Notes under the pieces: model-generated
Databases searched by the model: none
What the model saw: only the letters and a program-made list of their open reading frames with translations
What the model was told of the DNA's origin: nothing
Translations under genes and position numbers: made by a program
From: Porticoccus sp041395745
GTDB taxonomy: Bacteria; Pseudomonadota; Gammaproteobacteria; Pseudomonadales; Porticoccaceae
Assembly: GCA_041395745.1 (NCBI GenBank)
Contig: JAWKZV010000004.1
Coordinates: forward strand, 124,001 to 188,000
Length of the DNA stretch: 64,000 bases
Direction of reading: 5' to 3'
Shown: positions 44,736-54,217 of the stretch, piece by piece
Layout: each line of letters begins with the position of its first letter
Position numbering within the stretch: the stretch's first letter is position 1

Positions 44736-45884
44736 ATGTCAAGAAGAGCACGTATGCTTTTCGCGCTTGTGCTTGCCCCCGTAATGTCCGTGGCCCTGAT
44801 GGGCAAGGCCTTTGCGGAAGACGCACAACGTTGGGCGGTTAATATGCCCAAGGGGGTAACCCCCGTGAGCAACGCAATCTACGATATTCACATGATCATT
44901 TTCTGGATCTGTGTCGTTATCGGAATTGGCGTTTTCGCAGTGATGTTTTACAGCATGTTTGCACACCGTAAGTCCAAGGGTGCAGTGGCTGCTAACTTCC
45001 ACGAAAACACCACCGCAGAAATAGTCTGGACAGTGATTCCTGCGCTGTTGCTGATCGTAATGGCAATTCCTGCCACCAGCGCTCTGCTGGATGTTTACGA
45101 TACCAGCGAAGCCGAGATGGATATCAAGATCACTGGTTACCAGTGGAAGTGGCAGTATGAATATCTTGGCGAAGACGTCGCTTACATGAGTGAGCTGGCC
45201 ACGCCTGAAGAAGAGATTTATAACACTGCCCCGAAAAGCCAATACTATCTCCAGGAAGTTTCCCAGGCGCTGGTGATCCCCGCCAAGACCAAGGTTCGCT
45301 TCCTGATCACGGCTAAAGACGTGATCCACTCCTGGTGGGTGCCGGATCTGGGTGTGAAGAAAGATGCTATTCCCGGTTTGGTGAACGAAACCTGGGCCTT
45401 CGTAGAAGAACCCGGTATCTACCGCGGTGAGTGTGCTGAGCTTTGTGGTAAGGGTCACGCTTTCATGCCGATCGTCATTAATGTGCTCGAGAAAGAAGAG
45501 TACAAGGCGTGGATCGACAAGAAGAAGGCTGAAGTAGCTGCCGTTCGTGAACTGGCCAAGAAAACCTTTACCTTGGATGAGCTGATGGCTCAGGGTGAGG
45601 CTGCCTACAACCGCTCCTGTGCAGCCTGTCACATGGGTAATGGTGAAGGTATCCCTGGCGTGTTCCCTGGCCTGAAGGGCAGTGCGATTGCTACTGGTCC
45701 TGTTGCGGGCCACCTGGACATCGTTGTCCATGGTAAGGCAGGCACTGCGATGCAGGCGTTTGGTGGACAGCTTTCGGAAGTGGATCTGGCCGCGATCATT
45801 ACTTACGAGCGTAATGCTTGGGGTAATGCTACCGGTGACGTGGTTCAGCCGATTGACGTTCTCAAATTCAAGCAAGGCCAATAA
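44736..45884 (+). CDS. coxB: Cytochrome c oxidase subunit II with fused cytochrome c domain (caa3 type)
   Basis: A 382-residue protein: signal peptide, two membrane helices (about 52-74 and 93-116), CuA domain and C-terminal heme c domain. The CuA ligands are His198 in VIHSWW and GECAELCGKGHAFM (Cys233, Cys237, His241, Met244). The heme site is CAACH at 295-299. It receives electrons from cytochrome c in the periplasm. The start is ATG 44736 with GGAG upstream; an ATG-containing six-codon extension from 44718 is less likely. First gene of the oxidase cluster. Confidence 0.96.
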   Translation: MSRRARMLFALVLAPVMSVALMGKAFAEDAQRWAVNMPKGVTPVSNAIYDIHMIIFWICVVIGIGVFAVMFYSMFAHRKSKGAVAANFHENTTAEIVWTVIPALLLIVMAIPATSALLDVYDTSEAEMDIKITGYQWKWQYEYLGEDVAYMSELATPEEEIYNTAPKSQYYLQEVSQALVIPAKTKVRFLITAKDVIHSWWVPDLGVKKDAIPGLVNETWAFVEEPGIYRGECAELCGKGHAFMPIVINVLEKEEYKAWIDKKKAEVAAVRELAKKTFTLDELMAQGEAAYNRSCAACHMGNGEGIPGVFPGLKGSAIATGPVAGHLDIVVHGKAGTAMQAFGGQLSEVDLAAIITYERNAWGNATGDVVQPIDVLKFKQGQ

Positions 45885-45897
45885 GGAGGATTAAGTC

Positions 45898-47451
45898 ATG
45901 GCACACGGTCCCGCTAAAGGTATTGGCCGCTGGCTCTTTACCACCAACCACAAGGACATCGGCACGCTGTACCTCTGGTTCAGCTTCGCAATGTTCCTAC
46001 TGGGTGGCTTTTTTGCCATGGTGATTCGCGCCGAGCTGTTTGAGCCCGGCATGCAAATCGTCAAACCCGAGTTTTTTAACCAGATGACCACAATGCATGG
46101 TCTCGTGATGGTGTTCGGCGCCATCATGCCGGCGTTTGTGGGCCTGGCCAACTGGATGATTCCGATGATGATCGGTGCTCCGGATATGGCCCTGCCCCGC
46201 ATGAACAACCTGAGCTTCTGGATTCTGCCTTTTGCGTTCGCGCTGCTGGCATCCACGCTGTTCATGGAAGGAGGTGCTCCCAACTTTGGTTGGACCTTCT
46301 ACGCGCCGCTGTCTACGACCTATGCTCCCAGCACAGTGAACTACTTCATCTTCGGTGTTCACATCATGGGTGCTTCGTCCATCATGGGTTCCATCAACAT
46401 CATTGCCACCGTGCTGAACATGCGCGCTCCCGGTATGACGCTGATGAAAATGCCGATGTTCGTGTGGACCTGGTTGATCACAGCATTCTTGCTGATTGCT
46501 GTAATGCCGGTACTTGCCGGTGCAGTAACCATGATGCTGATGGATATCAACTTTGGCACCAGCTTCTTCAATGCCGCTGGTGGTGGTGATCCGGTTCTGT
46601 TCCAGCACGTGTTCTGGTTCTTCGGTCACCCCGAGGTATACATCATCATTCTGCCGGCTTTCGGTGTGATCTCTCACATCATTCCGACCTTCAGCCGCAA
46701 GCCGCTGTTTGGTTACAGCTCCATGGTGTACGCAACCGCTTCCATCGCCTTCCTGTCATTCATCGTGTGGGCACACCACATGTTCATGGTGGGTATGCCG
46801 GTGGGTGGTGAACTGTACTTCATGTACGCCACCATGCTGATTGCCGTTCCGACAGCTGCCAAGGTGTTCAACTGGGTAAGCACCATGTTCCGTGGTTCTA
46901 TCAGTTTTGAAACCCCCATGCTGTTCGCGATCGCGTTCGTTATTCTGTTCACCATTGGTGGTTTCACTGGCCTGATGCTGGCGATTGCCCCCTCTGATGT
47001 TCAGTACCACGACAGCTACTTCGTAGTGGCTCACTTCCACTATGTAATGGTGGCAGGTGCGGTGTTCTCTGGCACCGCGGCAACCTATTACTGGCTGCCG
47101 AAGTGGTGCGGACGCATGTACAGCGAAACCAGGGGTAAGGTGCAGTTCTGGATCTCCTTTATCGGATTCAACATCACGTTCTTCCCGCAGCACTTCATCG
47201 GTCTGGCCGGCATGCCACGTCGCTATGCTGACTACGCCCTGCAGTTCTCGGACTGGAACATGATCTCCAGTATCGGTGCATTTATTTACGGTGCATCCCA
47301 GCTGCTGTTCCTGTTCAACGTGATCCGCACTATCAAGGCGGGTACTCCTGTGAGCGAGCCGAAAACCTGGGAAGGTGCAGAAGGTCTGGAGTGGACAGTT
47401 GCCACCCCTGCGCCTTACCACACTTTCTCTACTCCTCCGGAAGTGAAGTAA
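45898..47451 (+). CDS. coxA: Cytochrome c oxidase subunit I
   Basis: A 517-residue twelve-helix heme-copper oxidase core subunit. Heme a and a3-CuB ligands are present in TTMHGLVMVFG near residue 63, FGHPEVYIIILPAFG near 242 (with the His-Tyr pair), AHHMFMVGM near 291 and HDSYFVVAHFHYV near 370. It reduces oxygen and pumps protons. AAGGAGG precedes the ATG. Confidence 0.98.
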   Translation: MAHGPAKGIGRWLFTTNHKDIGTLYLWFSFAMFLLGGFFAMVIRAELFEPGMQIVKPEFFNQMTTMHGLVMVFGAIMPAFVGLANWMIPMMIGAPDMALPRMNNLSFWILPFAFALLASTLFMEGGAPNFGWTFYAPLSTTYAPSTVNYFIFGVHIMGASSIMGSINIIATVLNMRAPGMTLMKMPMFVWTWLITAFLLIAVMPVLAGAVTMMLMDINFGTSFFNAAGGGDPVLFQHVFWFFGHPEVYIIILPAFGVISHIIPTFSRKPLFGYSSMVYATASIAFLSFIVWAHHMFMVGMPVGGELYFMYATMLIAVPTAAKVFNWVSTMFRGSISFETPMLFAIAFVILFTIGGFTGLMLAIAPSDVQYHDSYFVVAHFHYVMVAGAVFSGTAATYYWLPKWCGRMYSETRGKVQFWISFIGFNITFFPQHFIGLAGMPRRYADYALQFSDWNMISSIGAFIYGASQLLFLFNVIRTIKAGTPVSEPKTWEGAEGLEWTVATPAPYHTFSTPPEVK

Positions 47452-47471
47452 GGAACTGAAAGGAGAGGAGC

Positions 47472-48023
47472 ATGCAGAACAAGCCGAACAGGTGGTTGCT
47501 GATCAAGCTGCTGAGCGGTGTGGTATGTATGTTCCTCTTTGCGTTATTTGTAATGCCGCCTCTCTACAACATGTTCTGTGAAATCACGGGCATCGGCGGC
47601 AAGACAGGTGGTCCCTATCAGGTAACGGATGCTGGTGTGGATACCAGCCGTACAGTGAAGGTACAGTTTGTGGCAACCAACAATGCCGCCATGCCCTGGG
47701 AGTTCAGCCCCAAGGTGTACCAGGTTGAGGTACATCCGGGGCAGCCCACAGCGGTGGCATTTTTTGCCAAAAACAGCACTCACCGGGATATGGTGGCGCA
47801 AGCCATTCCCAATGTGACGCCCTTCAATGCGGCCGAATATCTGCATAAAACAGAGTGCTTCTGTTTTAACCAGCAACCCCTGAAAGCTGGGGAAGAAGCT
47901 GACTTGCCATTGGTGTTCATTGTGGACAAGGACCTGCCTAAAGCGGTGACGACAATAACGCTTGCTTACACCTTATTTGATATCACGGATCGCGTAGCTG
48001 ATTCGCTGGTACAAGTGAATTGA
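47472..48023 (+). CDS. ctaG: Cytochrome c oxidase assembly protein CtaG (Cox11)
   Basis: A 183-residue protein with one N-terminal membrane helix and a periplasmic copper-binding domain carrying the ECFCFNQQPL motif near residue 123. It delivers copper to the CuB site of subunit I. It sits between coxA and coxC, as in Pseudomonas. Confidence 0.96.
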   Translation: MQNKPNRWLLIKLLSGVVCMFLFALFVMPPLYNMFCEITGIGGKTGGPYQVTDAGVDTSRTVKVQFVATNNAAMPWEFSPKVYQVEVHPGQPTAVAFFAKNSTHRDMVAQAIPNVTPFNAAEYLHKTECFCFNQQPLKAGEEADLPLVFIVDKDLPKAVTTITLAYTLFDITDRVADSLVQVN

Positions 48024-48067
48024 ATTCGTGCCGGACTGAATTGTCCGGCGATAATTGGAGAATACCA

Positions 48068-48973
48068 ATGTCAACTGAGAGCAACTATTACGTACCCGAA
48101 CAGAGTCGGTTGCCGATCATGGCAGCCACCGGGTTTGGGCTCATGGCTTATGGTGCTGGCACCTGGGTTCAGGGCCACAGTGCCATGTTCTTCCTGGCTG
48201 GCGCTTTGCTCATGGCCTTCACCATGTATACCTGGTTCAGCACTGTCATCAAGGAAAACATGGCTGGCATGAACAGCGCACAGCTCAAGCGCTCCTACGT
48301 TTGGGGCATGAGCTGGTTTATTTTTTCCGAAGTGATGTTTTTTGCCTGCTTCTTTGGCGCACTTTTCTACGTTCGTGTGCTGGTGCTGCCCTGGCTCGGC
48401 GGTGAAGGCGGACATCCCAACAGTCCTATGCTGTGGGAGGGTTTCGAACCGGCCTGGCCGCTGATGACTACCCCGGATATGGTGGTGAATGGCGAAGCTG
48501 CGCAGTTCAAAGGCCCTGAAGAAAACATGAGTTTCCCCGGTTGGGATAAACTGCTGAGCTGGCTGCCGCTGTGGAACACCATCATTCTGCTGAGTTCCAG
48601 TGTGACCGTTCATATGGCACACACCGCGCTGAAGAACCACAATCGCACCAAGTTTAATGCTTGGTTGGGTTTCACGGTTCTGCTCGGTGCTATCTTCCTG
48701 GTGTTGCAGGCGGAAGAATATATGCACGCATATCAGCACATGGGCCTGACGCTGGAATCCGGTATCTACGGCACCACTTTCTTCATGCTGACTGGTTTCC
48801 ACGGCGCGCACGTGACCATGGGTACGTTCATGCTGCTGGTGCAATTCCTGCGCGGATTGAAAGGCCACTTCAGTCATGACGATGCCTTCGGCTTTGAAGC
48901 AGCGTCTTGGTACTGGCACTTCGTGGATGTGGTCTGGGTAGGCCTGTTCATCTTCGTATACGTGCTGGCCTGA
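48068..48973 (+). CDS. coxC: Cytochrome c oxidase subunit III
   Basis: A 301-residue membrane protein with about seven helices, containing WGMSWFIFSEVMFFACFFGA near residue 80 with the conserved glutamate, and TGFHGAHVTMGT near 243. It stabilises the core and supports proton uptake. The ATG at 48068 follows a GGAG site; a longer frame begins within ctaG and is rejected. Confidence 0.97.
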   Translation: MSTESNYYVPEQSRLPIMAATGFGLMAYGAGTWVQGHSAMFFLAGALLMAFTMYTWFSTVIKENMAGMNSAQLKRSYVWGMSWFIFSEVMFFACFFGALFYVRVLVLPWLGGEGGHPNSPMLWEGFEPAWPLMTTPDMVVNGEAAQFKGPEENMSFPGWDKLLSWLPLWNTIILLSSSVTVHMAHTALKNHNRTKFNAWLGFTVLLGAIFLVLQAEEYMHAYQHMGLTLESGIYGTTFFMLTGFHGAHVTMGTFMLLVQFLRGLKGHFSHDDAFGFEAASWYWHFVDVVWVGLFIFVYVLA

Positions 48974-48997
48974 TCCAGTAGTACCGACCTCCAGTCG

Positions 48998-49029
48998 TAA
49001 AAACGGCCAGGATATCCTGGCCGTTTTTA
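48998..49029. terminator. Bidirectional terminator between coxC and the DUF2909 gene
   Basis: A perfect palindrome (half-site TAAAAACGGCCAGGAT) gives a strong stem flanked by A on one side and T on the other, working for both converging genes. Confidence 0.92.
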
Positions 49030-49050
49030 TCTCTGGCGAAGGCTAACTTT

Positions 49051-49305
49051 TCAGGGCTGCTGGAGAGGAGTAACGCGATCGGGGTGGAGTTGACGGTCCC
49101 ACGGGGCCTTACTGGTGAGTTGCCCAGAGTAGATGCCCCAGGCGATGGTACCGACCAGGGCTACAGCAAGAATTACACGGATACCCAGCGCATAAAGTGT
49201 TCTCTTCCTGGAGTTTCCAACGTCTTTCATCAGGAAAACCAGTGCACTGCTGAGACTGATCAGCACTGCGATAAACAGTAATACGATAATGGCTTTAAGA
49301 AGCAT
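49051..49305 (-). CDS. DUF2909 twin transmembrane small protein
   Basis: An 84-residue protein with two predicted membrane helices (about 3-26 and 41-62) joined by a basic loop, MKDVGNSRKRTL, matching the DUF2909 family found beside SURF1 in cox clusters. Function is unknown. I choose the ATG at 49305, which gives MLLKAIIVLLF; a GTG five codons upstream is possible. It lies opposite to the cox genes. Confidence 0.85.
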   Translation of the reverse strand: MLLKAIIVLLFIAVLISLSSALVFLMKDVGNSRKRTLYALGIRVILAVALVGTIAWGIYSGQLTSKAPWDRQLHPDRVTPLQQP

Positions 49306-49347
49306 GATCTTTGGATTCACTATTCAAAGAAAATGATTTAACCACAT

Positions 49348-50133
49348 ATGTCTGACGATACCCAACGACCAACCCGAGCGAATTTCCAGTGGCAATTGAA
49401 CTGGAAGATATTGCTCTTTACCGCCTTCTTTTTGCCCGTGACGATTAAATTGGCGTTGTGGCAGTTGGACAGAGCGGAAGAAAAAGAGGCGCTGATAGAG
49501 AATTACCGTCTCCGGGGACAGGCCGCGCCAATAATGCTGGCCGAGGCACGCCAGTTGGATGATCAGGTTTATGTCCGCGTGCAGGTTGGTGGGGAATACG
49601 ATAACCGCTCTCCCCTGTTGCTCGATAATCAGGTCAGGCACGGGCGACCAGGATTTGAAGTGGTTTCACCGTTCAAAACGGAAACCGGGCAGTGGTTGTT
49701 GGTGGATCGAGGCTGGATACCGGGTAGTTTGGATCGCAGCCAGATACCGGACGTGCCCCCGGTTGAGGGAATCGTTCATCTGACAGGTTATCTGTATCAC
49801 TCGCCGGGCAAGCAATTGATGATCGGGGATGACCCATGGCCGGTTGAGGAAGGCGCGAAAATTATTCAGAATGCGGCGCCGGAATATGTTTCAGAAAAAC
49901 TGGCGACGACTTTTTACCAGTACAGGCTCAGGCTCGATCAGGAAGAGCCTGGCGCGCTGGAAACCGGTTGGACAGTGATCAACCTGTCGCCGGGAAAACA
50001 TATAGGCTACGCCGTCCAGTGGACCGCGCTGGCAGTTGCGCTGGTCATATTGAGTCTGTTTGCGAATTCAAACCTGGGCGCCGTGATAACAGCACGGCGC
50101 CACATGAAACGAGATGTGGAAGGGGAAGATTGA
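49348..50133 (+). CDS. SURF1 family cytochrome oxidase assembly protein
   Basis: A 261-residue inner-membrane protein with an N-terminal helix (ILLFTAFFLPVTIKLALWQLDRAEEK) and a C-terminal helix (GYAVQWTALAVALVILSLF region), flanking a periplasmic domain with LLVDRGWIPG near residue 116. SURF1 helps insert heme A into subunit I. Its stop overlaps the next ATG as TGATG. Confidence 0.94.
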   Translation: MSDDTQRPTRANFQWQLNWKILLFTAFFLPVTIKLALWQLDRAEEKEALIENYRLRGQAAPIMLAEARQLDDQVYVRVQVGGEYDNRSPLLLDNQVRHGRPGFEVVSPFKTETGQWLLVDRGWIPGSLDRSQIPDVPPVEGIVHLTGYLYHSPGKQLMIGDDPWPVEEGAKIIQNAAPEYVSEKLATTFYQYRLRLDQEEPGALETGWTVINLSPGKHIGYAVQWTALAVALVILSLFANSNLGAVITARRHMKRDVEGED

Positions 50134-50756
50134 TGGCCCGGAGTGAGGGGAAAAAACCCGTTTACTGGCAGGTGTGGGTGATGGTGGCGATGTTGTCCAC
50201 GGTAATCGTCGCCGGTTTTCTGCTATTTCCGCACACCCAGGAACAGCGTGACCGGATACTGAAAAAACTCGGCACGACTAATCACGGAGAATTTGTCACA
50301 CCGGCTGTATCAATAAAAGAGATCGAGCTGAGGGATGCTGAAGATCAGCCATGGCTATTTGATCAGCAGAAAGTGAAATGGCGCATGATTATTCCAGGCA
50401 GTGCAAGCTGTGAACAGCAATGCCGCGACCTGCTCTACCTGACCCGCCAGGTCCACATCAGCTTGGGAAAATATAGTCGTCGTTTCGAGCGCTATTATCT
50501 CAATTTCGATGACCACGTTGATGGTGAAACCGTTGAATACCTGAAGTTGCACCCTTTTCTTCACACGCTTCAAGGTGACAGGCAAGCATTCAGTCAGCTG
50601 CTCTCTGGTACCAATACGCCGTTGAATACCGATGAAGCCAGGGCCTATCTGGTAGACCAGAACGGGATGGTGATGATGAGTTACACCCTGGCCAATAAGG
50701 GGCACGATATCATCGAAGATATTGAGCACCTGATGAAATATTCACCGGCTGGTTAA
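50133..50756 (+). CDS. Sco-related thioredoxin-fold membrane protein in cox cluster
   Basis: A 207-residue protein with one N-terminal membrane helix (about 11-32) and a periplasmic domain containing ASCEQQCRDLLYLTRQ. Cys93 and Cys97 form a CxxxC pair like the copper site of Sco proteins. It matches the position of PA0111 in Pseudomonas, between SURF1 and ctaA. The usual downstream Sco histidine is not clearly identifiable; the protein may be a redox or copper-handling factor. It is coupled to SURF1 by TGATG. Confidence 0.82.
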   Translation: MARSEGKKPVYWQVWVMVAMLSTVIVAGFLLFPHTQEQRDRILKKLGTTNHGEFVTPAVSIKEIELRDAEDQPWLFDQQKVKWRMIIPGSASCEQQCRDLLYLTRQVHISLGKYSRRFERYYLNFDDHVDGETVEYLKLHPFLHTLQGDRQAFSQLLSGTNTPLNTDEARAYLVDQNGMVMMSYTLANKGHDIIEDIEHLMKYSPAG

Positions 50757-50781
50757 TTGGTCTGGAACAGCAAACGGCATC

Positions 50782-51831
50782 ATGATCAGGTTCAGTAAAC
50801 CCAGGTACCGCAAAGCAGGCTTCCACCTGGCGCTTTGGGCGACTGCCCTGGCGGCAGTGGTGTTGTTGCTCGGAGTTTATACCCGTCTGAATGATGCTGG
50901 GCTGGGTTGTCCGGACTGGCCTGGCTGTTATGGGTACATGTTGTGGCCAAGTGATGCAGGTGAAATCGCTCAGGCAGAAAAAATGTATCCGCAATCTGCA
51001 GTGGAAGCGGGTAAAGCCTGGCTTGAAATGCTGCACCGATATCTTGCTGCGGCGCTTGGAGCATTGGTGATTGCCCTGGCAATCATTTCCTGGCGACGCA
51101 GGGAAGTGGAGGATTACCCCTTTCGGTTGCCAACCCTGATTCTGTTCCTGGTGGTCTGGCAATCGTTTTTCGGGATGTGGTCAGTCACGCTTAAGTTATT
51201 ACCGCAGGTGGTGACCTTTCATTTGTTGGCGGGGATGATCACCTTCGCACTACTCTGGGTACTGGCTTTGCGTTTGGGTAGCAGGCCCTGGCAGATAGAC
51301 GTGGATGCTCAGCGACCATTACAGGGGATCAGGCCGTGGCTGGTGGTTCTGGTTATCGGGCTGCTACTACAGATAGCCCTGGGTGGATGGACCAGCTCGA
51401 ATTATGCGGCGTTTGCCTGTAGTGATTTCCCCACCTGTCAAAACGAGTGGTGGCCGGAAATGGATTTCAAAAACGGCTTTGATCTGATGCAGACGGTCGG
51501 CCCCAACTACTTGGGGGGGCGACTCGAAACCGAGGCGCGGGTGGCGATACACGTCACCCATCGTCTGGGGGGGTTGGTGTTGGCAGTTTTGACGTTCATA
51601 ATTGGCGGCTCCCTGATGAGAGTAAAAAATAACCAGGTGCGATTGCTGACAACAACATTGTTGATGCTTGTGGGTGGAGAGATATTACTGGGTGTGGCCA
51701 ACAATCTGCTGATGGCCCCAATGCTCACTGCCCTATTACACCATTTGTTTAGCGCGCTCATTTTACTGGTGCTGGCAACCCTGGTAACGGGGATCTGGAT
51801 GGCCAGGCCTGACTATGCGACGCAGGAGTGA
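50782..51831 (+). CDS. ctaA: Heme A synthase CtaA (COX15)
   Basis: A 349-residue protein with eight predicted helices and four conserved histidine helices: MLHRYLAAALGALV near residue 77, TFHLLAGM near 146, HVTHRLGGLV near 259 and LHHLFSAL near 318. The early loop YTRLNDAGLGCPDWPGCYG contains a cysteine pair. It oxidises heme O to heme A. ctaB follows with a two-base gap between stop and ATG. Confidence 0.96.
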   Translation: MIRFSKPRYRKAGFHLALWATALAAVVLLLGVYTRLNDAGLGCPDWPGCYGYMLWPSDAGEIAQAEKMYPQSAVEAGKAWLEMLHRYLAAALGALVIALAIISWRRREVEDYPFRLPTLILFLVVWQSFFGMWSVTLKLLPQVVTFHLLAGMITFALLWVLALRLGSRPWQIDVDAQRPLQGIRPWLVVLVIGLLLQIALGGWTSSNYAAFACSDFPTCQNEWWPEMDFKNGFDLMQTVGPNYLGGRLETEARVAIHVTHRLGGLVLAVLTFIIGGSLMRVKNNQVRLLTTTLLMLVGGEILLGVANNLLMAPMLTALLHHLFSALILLVLATLVTGIWMARPDYATQE

Positions 51832-51833
51832 AA

Positions 51834-52745
51834 ATGATTAACGAAGTGGAAGTCAACGTGGAAAAAGCCAGCTGGCGGGACTATCTGGAGTTGACCAAGC
51901 CCAACGTGGTGGCGTTGATGATCCTGACAACCGTGATTGGGATGTTCCTGGCTGTGCCGGGGATGGTGCCCCTGGATGTCCTCATTCTTGGCAATCTGGG
52001 TATTGCCTTTTGTGCTGGCGCAGCAGCGGTCGTCAACCATGTGGTCGACCGGCAGATCGACACCAAAATGGCTCGCACCTTCAACCGCCCGGTTGCCAAG
52101 GGTCGGGTTGAGCCCGTTCAGGCAATGGTTTTTGCTGCCCTTCTTGGCTCCGTAGGGATGGCCGTTCTGTTGGTGTACATCAACGCGCTGACGGCCTGGC
52201 TGACACTGGCATCGTTGTTGGGTTATGCCGTGGTTTACACACTGTTTCTCAAACGTGCCACGCCCCAGAATATTGTCATTGGCGGTCTGGCGGGTGCAGC
52301 CCCTCCCCTGCTTGGCTGGACTGCGGTAACCGGTGAGATTCACGGCCATGCCCTGTTGCTGGTGCTGATTATCTTTGCCTGGACCCCGCCTCACTTCTGG
52401 GCGCTGGCAGTGCATCGCAAAGACGAATACGCCAAAGCGGACATTCCCATGCTGCCGGTAACGCACGGTGAGAAATACACCAAGCTGCACATCCTGTTGT
52501 ACACGCTGATCCTGTTGGTGATCAGCGTCCTCCCCTTCGTAACCGGTATGAGTGGCTGGCTCTACCTGCTTGGTGCCGTAGTGCTGGGCGTTGGCTTCCT
52601 GTATTGGGCGATTGTGATGATGATCGGCAAGAAACCCGACTCAGGTATGGATACCTTCAAATATTCCATCATTTATCTGATGGCACTGTTTGTCATCATG
52701 CTGCTGGATCACTATCTGATTACCGTTCCGGTGTTTGTCCAGTAA
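51834..52745 (+). CDS. ctaB: Protoheme IX farnesyltransferase CtaB (COX10)
   Basis: A 303-residue UbiA-family prenyltransferase with the Asp-rich motif DRQIDTKMARTFNRP near residue 70 and eight to nine predicted helices. It makes heme O from heme B. The ATG at 51834 has AGGAG five bases upstream; a GTG at 51828 that overlaps the ctaA stop is a less likely start. Confidence 0.96.
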   Translation: MINEVEVNVEKASWRDYLELTKPNVVALMILTTVIGMFLAVPGMVPLDVLILGNLGIAFCAGAAAVVNHVVDRQIDTKMARTFNRPVAKGRVEPVQAMVFAALLGSVGMAVLLVYINALTAWLTLASLLGYAVVYTLFLKRATPQNIVIGGLAGAAPPLLGWTAVTGEIHGHALLLVLIIFAWTPPHFWALAVHRKDEYAKADIPMLPVTHGEKYTKLHILLYTLILLVISVLPFVTGMSGWLYLLGAVVLGVGFLYWAIVMMIGKKPDSGMDTFKYSIIYLMALFVIMLLDHYLITVPVFVQ

Positions 52746-52775
52746 CCAGTAGCGAACAGGAAGGCGGAGTTTAGC

Positions 52776-53429
52776 GTGGTTTCTTCAAAAAGAATGGCCG
52801 TAGGCAGTGTGCGAGTGACCGTCACCATTATTCTGGCGTTCATCGGACTGGTGGTTGCAGGTTTTGCCTATAAGCTGACCCAGCCGCGCATTCTCAGTCA
52901 ATCCGAGTTGAAGGCCAATGGTGCCGTGGTTCTGGATACGCCGCGCAAGTTCAGTGATTTTCAGCTGACAGACCAGAATGGAAACCCCTTTTCGCTACAG
53001 AACCTTGAGGGCAAGTGGACACTGATTTTTTTCGGGTTCACCCACTGTCCTGATGTGTGTCCGACGACCCTGGCTACAGCGGCGAAAATGTATCAGGGGC
53101 TGTCGCCGAAAGAGCGTGAACAGCTGCAGATCGTGATGATATCGCTGGATCCAGAGCGCGATACCTCCGAGCAACTGGCAAAGTATGTGCCCTACTTCAA
53201 CTCTGATTTTGTAGGAGCGAGTGGCGATAAGTACGTATTGCTAAAACTGGCTACCGAATTGAATGTGGCGTTCAATAAAGTCGAGCTGGAGAACGGCGAC
53301 TACACCATTGACCACAGTGGCAATCTGATTCTCATCAATCCCTACGGTCATTACCACGGTTTCTTCCGACCGCCTTTCGAGGAGAATCGCATGCAGCTGG
53401 CCTGGCGCTCCATCGCCGCCAGCTTCTAG
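52776..53429 (+). CDS. SCO1/SenC copper chaperone
   Basis: A 217-residue protein with an N-terminal membrane helix and a thioredoxin-like domain. FFGFTHCPDVCPTTL (Cys91, Cys95) and His180 in YTIDHSGN are the three copper ligands. It helps assemble the CuA site. The start is GTG at 52776 with GGAG six bases upstream; an ATG six codons on is possible. Last gene of the oxidase cluster, convergent with znuB. Confidence 0.95.
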   Translation: MVSSKRMAVGSVRVTVTIILAFIGLVVAGFAYKLTQPRILSQSELKANGAVVLDTPRKFSDFQLTDQNGNPFSLQNLEGKWTLIFFGFTHCPDVCPTTLATAAKMYQGLSPKEREQLQIVMISLDPERDTSEQLAKYVPYFNSDFVGASGDKYVLLKLATELNVAFNKVELENGDYTIDHSGNLILINPYGHYHGFFRPPFEENRMQLAWRSIAASF

Positions 53430-53434
53430 TTTCC

Positions 53435-54217
53435 TCAGTACTCTTTTCTAAGCAGTGATGCCATAAACAACAGGCCTGCACTGACGACAATGGACGGCCC
53501 TGCTGGTGTGTCCATGAACCAGGATGCAGCCAATCCCATCAGTACAGACAAGCCCCCGAGCAGGCTGGCAAAAATGGCCATCTGCTCAGGATTGTGCGCA
53601 AAGCGGCGGGCGGTTGCTGCGGGAATAACCAATAGCGCGGTAATCAACAGCACCCCGACCACTTTCATCGCAATGGCAATTTCCAATGCCACGATCAGCA
53701 TCAATGCGGTGCGTACGGCGGTAACCGGTACGCCCTCTACTCTTGCCAGGTCCTCGTGAATAGTAATCGCCAGTAGCGGTTTCCAGAGACGGATCAGTAG
53801 TGCGATGGCCATGGCGCCGATGACGTAGATGGTGATGACGTCCCTGGTCGTGACGGTCAGTAAGTCGCCGAACAACAGACTCAATAAATCCACCTGTACA
53901 GTGGGCATTAGTGACATGGCTACCATCCCCACGGCGAGGGAAGTATGGGAAAGAATGCCCAACAGGGTGTCAGATGCCAGTGTCTGCTGCTGTTGCAGTG
54001 CCACCAGGAGCAGAGCAAGGGCAAGGCAGACAATGACGACGGAAATGGTTGGGGCGATCGATAGCAACAGAGCCAGGGCTACCCCGAGCAGTGACGAGTG
54101 GGCAAGGGTATCGCCAAAATAAGCCATACGGCGCCAGACGATAAACGCGCCCAGTGGTCCGGTGACAACGGCAACACCAAGTCCAGCCAACAGGGCAAGG
54201 AGCAGTACCTCAATCAT
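53435..54217 (-). CDS. znuB: Zinc ABC transporter permease ZnuB
   Basis: A 260-residue ABC-3 family permease with about eight helices. It contains GPLGAFIVWRRMAYFGDTLA near residue 21 and EGVPVTAVRTALMLIVALE near 170, typical for ZnuB. It transports Zn2+ delivered by ZnuA using ZnuC. Its ATG at 54217 lies within the end of znuC (eight-base overlap); a longer frame is rejected. Confidence 0.95.
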   Translation of the reverse strand: MIEVLLLALLAGLGVAVVTGPLGAFIVWRRMAYFGDTLAHSSLLGVALALLLSIAPTISVVIVCLALALLLVALQQQQTLASDTLLGILSHTSLAVGMVAMSLMPTVQVDLLSLLFGDLLTVTTRDVITIYVIGAMAIALLIRLWKPLLAITIHEDLARVEGVPVTAVRTALMLIVALEIAIAMKVVGVLLITALLVIPAATARRFAHNPEQMAIFASLLGGLSVLMGLAASWFMDTPAGPSIVVSAGLLFMASLLRKEY

